Assembly: GCF_000002235.5 (NCBI RefSeq)
Contig: NW_022145609.1
Location: forward strand, 38,870,630 to 38,934,629
Length of the DNA stretch: 64,000 nucleotides
Direction: 5' to 3'
Origin: Strongylocentrotus purpuratus
Taxonomy: Eukaryota; Echinodermata; Echinoidea; Camarodonta; Strongylocentrotidae
A program made the translations under genes and the position numbers. Below the pieces are notes generated by a model. That model was not told the DNA's origin, searched no databases, and saw nothing but the letters and a program-made list of their open reading frames with translations. Numbering within the stretch: position 1 is the first letter of the stretch; every line of letters starts with the position of its first letter. Shown piece after piece: positions 57,927 to 64,000 of this stretch.

Positions 57927-58112
57927 CAGTCAAACCTGTCTCTACTGCGGCCACCTCTATATAAAGGCCACCTGTCTAAAATGGTTACCCTACTGCCTCC
58001 CTCTACAAAGAACTGTACAGTGAAGAACCTGTCTAAAAAGGCCAACAGTTACTGTCTTCAGTGGCTACTTATTGTGTATCCCTTGGGTGGCCTTAATAGA
58101 CAGGTTTGACTG
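57927..58112. mobile_element. mariner-like MITE (CAGTCAAACCTGTCT ends)
   Basis: Perfect 15-bp terminal inverted repeats CAGTCAAACCTGTCT / AGACAGGTTTGACTG with TA on each side (57925-57926, 58113-58114). 186 bp. Related to 50139-50297 and to the fragment at 8835-8957. Confidence 0.88.
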
Positions 58113-58117
58113 TATTA

Positions 58118-58385
58118 TAATAATAATAATAATAATAATCTTTTAAAGTCCACTCCAAATTTTATTAAGACCAAAAATGGAAATTCTTTTTGCCCAATTG
58201 ATCGTGAGCCCGGCAGCCACTGAGCAGCGCCAGATCGATGTTGCTCTATCCCTTATTGTTGAACGCCAAACAAGGTAGCAGCAACTCCCGTCTTTTAACG
58301 TCTTTTGGTATGACGCGGCCGGGGTTCGAACCCACGACCTCCTGGTTGTGAGGTGGACGCTCTACTGACTCTACTATCAGAAAGA
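58118..58385 (-). mobile_element. tRNA-derived SINE (family 2) with (ATT)n tail
   Basis: On the minus strand the head reads AGTAGAGTCAGTAGAGCGTC (A-box side), CACAACCAGGAGGTCGTGGG and GGTTCGAACCCC (B box), i.e. a tRNA-like anticodon/T-arm layout. The body follows (AAAGACGTTAAAAGACGGG, GTTGCTGCTACCTTGTTTGG, GGGATAGAGCAAC), and it ends in ATTATTATT (58118-58140), directly against the mariner MITE. No target duplication is obvious. Confidence 0.85.
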
Positions 58386-58641
58386 ATCAAATTCATCACA
58401 ATTTCTTGTTTCCTTGAGTGACCAAATAGTTACAGTGCCCTTAATCAGTAAGTGCTAAAGGAGAACTATACCTATCTCCTGAGCTCCTTCAGAGTTTTTC
58501 AAAGTTCTTTGCAAGTCCATCCAATGTAAGCTCTTCACAACTAAATTGCCCTTCACCTCATATTTTTACACTGGATCAATCGGTGATGCCTTTTAATCCA
58601 ACTTTTAACCCATCACAATTGTTTTTGAATCATCTCCCCAG
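58386..58641. other. putative intron end
   Basis: AT-rich DNA finishing in TTTTTGAATCATCTCCCCAG (58622-58641), an acceptor-like pyrimidine tract and AG. Confidence 0.35.
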
Positions 58642-58841
58642 CATGTAACCTGAACCTGAACCCTCGAGCGAAGCGTTTCCCAGCCGCCCAGGAGGAAGAG
58701 CTTATTGTTCATCCCAAGTCGGCACCTTGTTTTGACAGCGTGGCACGATACGATCTGGCAGGAACCCTCAACTCTCGGGTGGATCTAACGCCGGGGTATC
58801 TTCACATACCAGATCAGGAACCAGAGAGGGTACCGCTGTGA
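58642..58841 (+). CDS. candidate C-terminal coding exon with PAM2-like motif
   Basis: After the acceptor at 58640-58641, one frame is open for 65 codons (58644-58838) to TGA at 58839-58841, in GC-richer DNA than either side. The peptide starts CNLNLNPRAKRFPAA and ends PDQEPERVPL. LNPRAKRF fits the PAM2 spacing (L-N-x2-A-x2-F) that binds the MLLE domain of poly(A)-binding protein; the usual trailing Pro is one position early. I cannot name the gene and found no upstream partner exon. A 65-codon open frame has a few-percent chance of arising randomly. The alternative is that this is untranslated, part of an exon ending at 59089. Confidence 0.4.
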
Positions 58842-59089
58842 GAGATTCATCGTACGAGGAACTGGAGAAAGAGGAAGAGAGTAAGATAGGATAGATATCT
58901 TGTAATAGGATTCCCGCAGAGGAAAATTCATATCCGTGGAACTATCGCCTACAAATATTTGAGCTCGTGACAAATCAAGTTTTCCAGAAGACCATCAAGG
59001 CAACAATTGTCATCAGGAACTAGGAATTCTAGCTGACCTTTTCAACTTATTTTGAAGCAGATTCGCATCGACCTTTCATTGGATCTAGG
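58842..59089 (+). other. possible exon remainder ending in a good donor
   Basis: TTGGATCTAG|GTAAGC at 59089/59090 is a strong donor consensus. With the acceptor at 58641 it could bound a ~448-bp exon containing stops in all frames, hence a 5' untranslated exon of a gene to the right. Alternatively 58842 onward is 3' UTR of the candidate coding exon. The two readings conflict. Confidence 0.35.
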
Positions 59090-61210
59090 TAAGCAATTTT
59101 TATTTGTGTTTTGTATTTTCTGATAAGTTTCTGTAGTGTGTGATTTGTTGGAAAGGTAGTCCACTATAGTTTCACTATTCACATTTTTGACGTGCTTCTC
59201 ATAACATTGCAGGGTTTTCTCATGATCAGGTTGTTGTGAAGAAACCTGTTAAGATTTGTAATATTTTGAATGTTTTATGATTTCAAAAAGTGTATTTTGT
59301 AAATGGTTGTGAAATTAAATTAGTATGCAAATTGTATAATAGCAAACAATGGTTCATTGAATTGTCTAAAACCTCAGCCCAACTGTGATTTATCTGCAAT
59401 TAATACACAACAAGTTGAGTTTTAATCACAGATAGGCTAAGAAAGGTCATGTGATATGTCACAGGGGGGGGGGGGCGGGAGCAGGTACATGTATATGTAC
59501 AACTGAAATGGTTTGTACAGGGGTTTTTGATCTTGTCCAAAATCCAGTGAAAATCCTAGAATATCGACAGCTTATGAGACAGTCAGAAGCTCTGCAGTGC
59601 CAACATGATGGTCTCATGGGTTGTCAGTCTTGTAGGCTGATGACATTTCCGCAAAATCTGACAGAGACTTTAGTATATATATTTAATCACCGCTATGCCC
59701 TGGTTGTAGGACCTGTCGCATGTGTGGATAATGGTGACATACAATGAATTATTTTCTGATGATGCCTTGCGATAGGCTATTTTTGCATATGTCTTTGTGA
59801 AGTAACTTCAATTAATTTCAATACACCTTATTCAAATAAATGTATCTCAATAGTCCGAATGAGAATAACATACTGTATTATTTTGTTGCTAGGTAGGACA
59901 AACATTTTGGCTTGCCCTACCTAGCAACAAATAATACATGTACATGTAGTTTGCATTCTTACTTTTGAAATACAATTATTTGTAACAGGTGAATGATTTC
60001 ATTTGTATTGAGGCACTTCACAAAAACGTATTTGTTATATTTTGTTACAATACAAAATACGCCTATTGCCCCAGCATATCACTGAAACCCTATGTCCCAT
60101 ATCATGCAATTTTAACAAAGATCACTAATAGATAATAAAACTGCAGAGCAGGGGTTCTATTACATTGCTCAAGAATGATTGAATTTAGAAATCATATGGA
60201 TGATATAAACAAAGTGTGCTGTGTCACTATCCTTACCATCACAGCTAGACGCCATTCTTGTCAGCTCTGTGATTCATTTTTTTAATGTTGTGGTCAATTA
60301 AAATACCTTCTATCTTCAGGCTATATGAAATCAAGTTATTTTAGGCACATTGGAAGGATAGTCTACTGTATACATTTGAAATGTAAAATGCTTAAATGTG
60401 ACTTCCTTTTAGTCCTAAAGGCATGCATCTAGGAAACACTTTGATTTTGATAATATGAGTAATGGAAGCCATCTGGTTCTGGTATAAATGTAGCCAGAAG
60501 ATTAATTGTTGTTTTGAATCGCTCACTGCACCTTTTTTTTTTATTGTCATTGCCAGATGGTGAAATGTGGTAACTCTTGAGGTATAATTGTAAAGTACAT
60601 CTGATGCTTACGGTATTGTGTCAGCAAACAACAACGAGGGAAATATGGTAGTGGTTTTTACTAAAAAACCTATGATGTTGAGATCAACTGGTAGAACTGC
60701 ATTTTGAAACAAACTGTGTGAATAAGCTAATCTAACAGCCTATTCAAACAAGAATTCGTGTAGGATTTGAATATAGAAATGTGTAAAGAATAATATAGTG
60801 TAAGAGGCATGTAGGTATGCAGTGATGTTGCATGAAAGCCATATTAAAGAAACTAGTTATCTCTAGGCTTTTCCATCATACGTGTACGGTTATTGTCAGC
60901 TTTACAATGGTTTTGCTTGATCAAACAAAATTACAGCTTGCCTGACATATCAGCATGCACTCATGATTAAACCCAGCCTGTTTAAAGTTTTTGTTAAACA
61001 AAATAAGTGTATTGCTACATGGTATTTCATTAAATTAGACAAAAAAATATTGATTATTCATCATAACTTTTACCTGGATGTAGGAAACATACAGTTACAC
61101 CCATTTGAGTGGGGTGGGAATGCGGAAGTTAAATTATGAAAGATATGTAAAGATGTGACCAAACTCACTGGTCTCGGAACAATTTCGTAGAGGGAAGGGG
61201 TATATACATC
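59090..61210. other. AT-rich non-coding stretch
   Basis: Poly-G at 59464-59476; a 98-codon ORF starting at 59451 includes that run and shows no motif. Apart from the hairpin at 59875-59937 nothing was recognised. Confidence 0.45.
59875..59937. repeat. strong inverted repeat (hairpin)
   Basis: GTATTATTTTGTTGCTAGGT at the left and ACCTAGCAACAAATAATAC at the right pair over about 25 bp with one bulge and one mismatch, around a ~10-nt centre. Could be a tiny foldback element; GTTGCTAGG also resembles RFX half-sites. Confidence 0.75.
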
Positions 61211-61633
61211 TAAGGTTGCGTTTATCGACCAAATTTTTGGCTAGAATCAGGTTTCTCAAACGTCTTTCAGGCAAATTTAGAAGGTGATAAACGCAAAGCC
61301 TTTTTGAAAGGGCTTTAGATATGGGCATATTTAAAGACGTAAAAAGGTGTGTTTTGAATGTGACATACAGCCAGAATCACGTTTCTGAGAGACCGGTAAA
61401 CGCAAAGCTGTTTTGAACCTCACATACAAATAGGAATTCCCAGGCTGGTCTGCTTCCCGGGTCAAACGGCGCTGAGCAGCTGCGAAGAGACAAGGCCTTT
61501 ATTGTGAATCGTGAAGAGCCGATAAACGCGACATCCCGCAAATCACGATCGTATAGTGGGGTTCGATGGTGGGGTATGATAGTGGGGTACGATATGTACA
61601 TATCTAGTGGCAAGCCCCGATAATCGCGCCCTA
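61211..61633. mobile_element. possible inverted-repeat element (GCGTTTATCG ends)
   Basis: Left TAAGGTTGCGTTTATCG and the complement of right CGATAATCGCGCCCTA agree at most positions. Inside, AGAATCA(G/C)GTTTCT and TAAACGCAAAGC recur at about 61243-61300 and 61373-61409. The interior is GC-richer than its surroundings. No target duplication beyond TA is visible. Confidence 0.45.
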
Positions 61634-61643
61634 TGTAGGATGC

Positions 61644-61722
61644 TTAACCTGTTGACTACTGAATGATGTAGTTCCCATAGGCTTAACACAGGGACCACCA
61701 GGTTCCAGTAAGCAATGGGTTA
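61644..61722 (+). repeat. ~80-bp dispersed repeat, copy 1
   Basis: ACCTGTTGACTACTGAAT, TTCCCATAGGCTTAA and AGGTTCCAGTAAGCAATGGG match 63324-63402 in order. Family unknown, perhaps SINE-related. Confidence 0.6.
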
Positions 61723-61929
61723 AGTGGCTCTATATTTAGGTTGTCAAGCCATAATGAAAGTGACTTGCTGAGACCCTTGCTTGTAATCGGCAGTCAATAG
61801 TCCGTGGATGGGTGCCAAGCAAGCCTCTTTCGCACCAAGGCTCACCTTAACCATCTCCAAATCTAATTACTTCACTAACGAGTCCTATTTCCCTCATTAC
61901 TCCAAGTGACATATCCCTGGATAGGACCT

Positions 61930-62277
61930 CTTTGGTTGCAAAGGAATGCCCTTCGTGGGGGAGAGGGGTATATTTTTGTCTAATTTGATTAATTGTGGAA
62001 AGAATCAGGGCAGTGGTATTGAATGGATGAGTAGTTTAAGGAAGGGGGATACAATTGGTCCTCAGCCTTGCATATATATTTGTCTAATGTGGTTAATCTT
62101 GGAAGGAATTATTGGAGTGGTAGTCAAATAGATTTATTTTGGAAGTGAAAAATGTCCTTCCATAATAGGAAAAAGGGATACTGTTTGATTAATCCTAGAA
62201 GTAGAAGAAATTAGGAAAGTTGAATTAAGTGTCATGGTTTTATGAGTATTTTAATGGAGGGGTAAAGGGGTGCCGTG

Positions 62278-62312
<35 letters not shown>

Positions 62313-62650
62313 GGGGGGGTGGTATATTTTGTCTTCATTTTGGAAGGAAATAGGAGAATGGTAGTCGCATAGCTGAGAAATTTAAGAGATTGGGGGGGGG
62401 GGGTGGGGGCTTGGAAATGTCCTTCATGGGGATGGGGCTATATTTTTGTTGAATTTTATTAATTTATGGAAAGGAACGAGGAGAGTGGTAGTATCATGAT
62501 TTTTTTTTATCGGGGGTGAAAGAATACTGTTAATATGAGTTAAAGATATATATTTTTCTTAGATTAATACTGGAAGGAATTGGGGCAGTGGTCGGCAAAT
62601 GGACAAGTAATTCTTTATTTTTAGGGGGGTAGGCTTGAAAATTTGATTTA
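61930..62650. repeat. diverged tandem array (~100-130-bp unit)
   Basis: At least five degenerate units share TATATTTTTGTCTAATTTGA, TTAAT..TGGAA(A/G)GAA and GGGCAGTGGTA-type words (starts near 61968, 62071, 62323, 62440 and 62546; a weak one near 62178). The array contains a (TG)n run (62277-62305) and poly-G (62392-62404). Non-coding. Confidence 0.7.
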
Positions 62651-64000
62651 GCATGATTACTTTGCAGAACTGAAGCATATTTCTATGCAAATGTCTGTTA
62701 TTTTTGTTTTCACTCAAGTCTCTTTGTAGCTTTATTTTACTGGTAGTTTGTGACTTAATTGTATGCATAACTGCCATGTGATCTAGGATCTGTAAGGAAC
62801 TTGATTTGTTGTCTATATATACGAAACTGACCGTTGAAACCGGTTATCAAATTATTTGTGATCATCACTTCATTCAAGAGGGGAGCATGCACCTTCAAGT
62901 CGATCTTATCTTTAATTCATTGAAATAAACTTGGCTGACTCCATAGATCTATGTGAGTGAAATGATTTCCTACAAATTCCTAGTTTTGACATTTTTATGT
63001 TGTACACAGTATCCATTGACAGGATGTATTGCAACGTAAAACTCAAATGTGACTATATTTGGCCTTGTAATTGATAGGACATGGCCAAGGAAATGTAAGT
63101 TGTCAGCTTTATTAGCAAAAAAGAGGTCCCCCATGATCGTCTGGCCAAACCGTACTGACCACTACTTGAAGTGACCATCATTAAAGTGACCATAGGGATG
63201 ATAATAAAACAGATCATTGAGGTTCTTGAACTCTTTTATGTGTATTATCTAAGAAGGTATTTGCCTGTTTGCATTATAAAGTGGTCTGATGATATGGACA
63301 AAGTGGTCTTGTGACACCTCTTGACCCGTTGACCACTCAATTCTCTCATTCCCATATGGTTAATAATCCAGGTGTCAATCGGTTCCAGGAGGCAATGGGG
63401 TGATTATCTTAATTGCTTCTTTACAGCACTTTCCACTAGATAATTGATTAAGGGGCATCACTATAATTTTCACACAAGCTACGGTCTCATATCTAGGCAT
63501 CACACAGTGTGTGCACCATCTCCATTCCGTAGAGAGGATTTTTTTTTGTTGTCTATGAACAGTTTTCATGCAGGGCAATTACTAATTATTGCATTTGCAG
63601 CCTGGGCTTTTACTTAGCAACTTATGTAACATCCATTTTCGTATTAACTGTTTTTGAGTTACCGGTATGCTGAATTGTGTTTTACAGCAACTCTAATTTA
63701 GTAGAATGATTTTGCATAGTTCCAATCTGAAAATTTGTTTTGTCAAAATGATCTTTCATTCAACATCCATTGTCAAAAAACAAACTTGCTACTTACATGT
63801 ATACCTCTAAAGGGAACGAGAAAGGTTAGTAATCTTATTTTTAGGTTCTCTTCTGATACATATTTAGTTCAGAAGTTAATGTTCCAATGAAAGCAATGTC
63901 CAACCAACAACAATTACTGCAACAAACAACAAAATGTAAAAGAAAGTGAAACTAACTGTTTCTACACAAGTGGTTGCCAAAGCAAGTTTGACTGTGCCAA
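62651..64000. other. non-coding stretch to the window end
   Basis: AT-rich; other than the 80-bp repeat at 63324 no feature recognised. Confidence 0.45.
63324..63402 (+). repeat. ~80-bp dispersed repeat, copy 2
   Basis: ACCCGTTGACCACTCAAT, TTCCCATATGGTTAA and CGGTTCCAGGAGGCAATGGG; direct-orientation partner of 61644-61722. Confidence 0.6.

Noticed and set aside
58310..58385. Functional tRNA gene on the minus strand
   Set aside because: The T-arm is good but acceptor stem pairing is absent and a SINE body with ATT tail follows, so it is a tRNA-derived SINE head.

Overview
This is a AT-rich, intron-containing nuclear DNA window from an animal, most likely a marine invertebrate deuterostome and probably an echinoid. 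I infer this from the metazoan UHRF1-type first exon, tRNA-derived SINEs, several families of short non-autonomous DNA transposons (MITEs), frequent ACATGTA words and many poly-G/poly-C runs. There is no prokaryotic or operon-like organisation. Most of the window is intron or intergenic DNA filled with repeats.

Layout. (1) 350-5270, plus strand: two exons of a large protein gene whose 5' end lies left of the window. Its order of motifs resembles a FEN1/XPG-type nuclease followed by a C-terminal CXC cysteine cluster. (2) 15963-16115, minus strand: a 51-codon exon that I recognise as the first coding exon of UHRF1 (N-terminal half of the ubiquitin-like domain). A GC-richer promoter on its right carries paired inverted E2F sites. 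The next UHRF1 exon was not found by eye, so the gene continues leftward inside or beyond the window, and the nuclease-like gene may lie within or next to a UHRF1 intron. (3) 16.6-31 kb: MITEs (two with perfect 8-bp target duplications, one TTAA element nested inside a hairpin element), minisatellites, and a decayed reverse-transcriptase fragment inside an inverted-repeat element. (4) 33.3-50 kb: five copies of one long-inverted-repeat family, one of them an almost perfect ~157-bp-arm hairpin, together with SINEs, a 281-bp CTT tract and long homopurine tracts. (5) 50-53 kb: nested TTAA elements inside older palindromes. (6) 55-58.4 kb: a four-copy tandem array, a hAT MITE, a mariner-like MITE and a minus-strand SINE. 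(7) 58.6-59.1 kb: a candidate exon on the plus strand, either a C-terminal coding exon with a PAM2-like motif or an untranslated exon ending in a good donor. (8) 59-64 kb: unannotated AT-rich DNA with a hairpin, an inverted-repeat element and an old tandem array.

The strongest structural theme is a set of four unrelated-looking element families that all sit between TTAA tetranucleotides and begin with AGG or GGG. In two places the empty target can be read from a second arm or sister copy, which directly supports TTAA target-site duplication. Exon calls rest on splice consensus, frame and motif recognition only; no transcript, alignment or database search was available.
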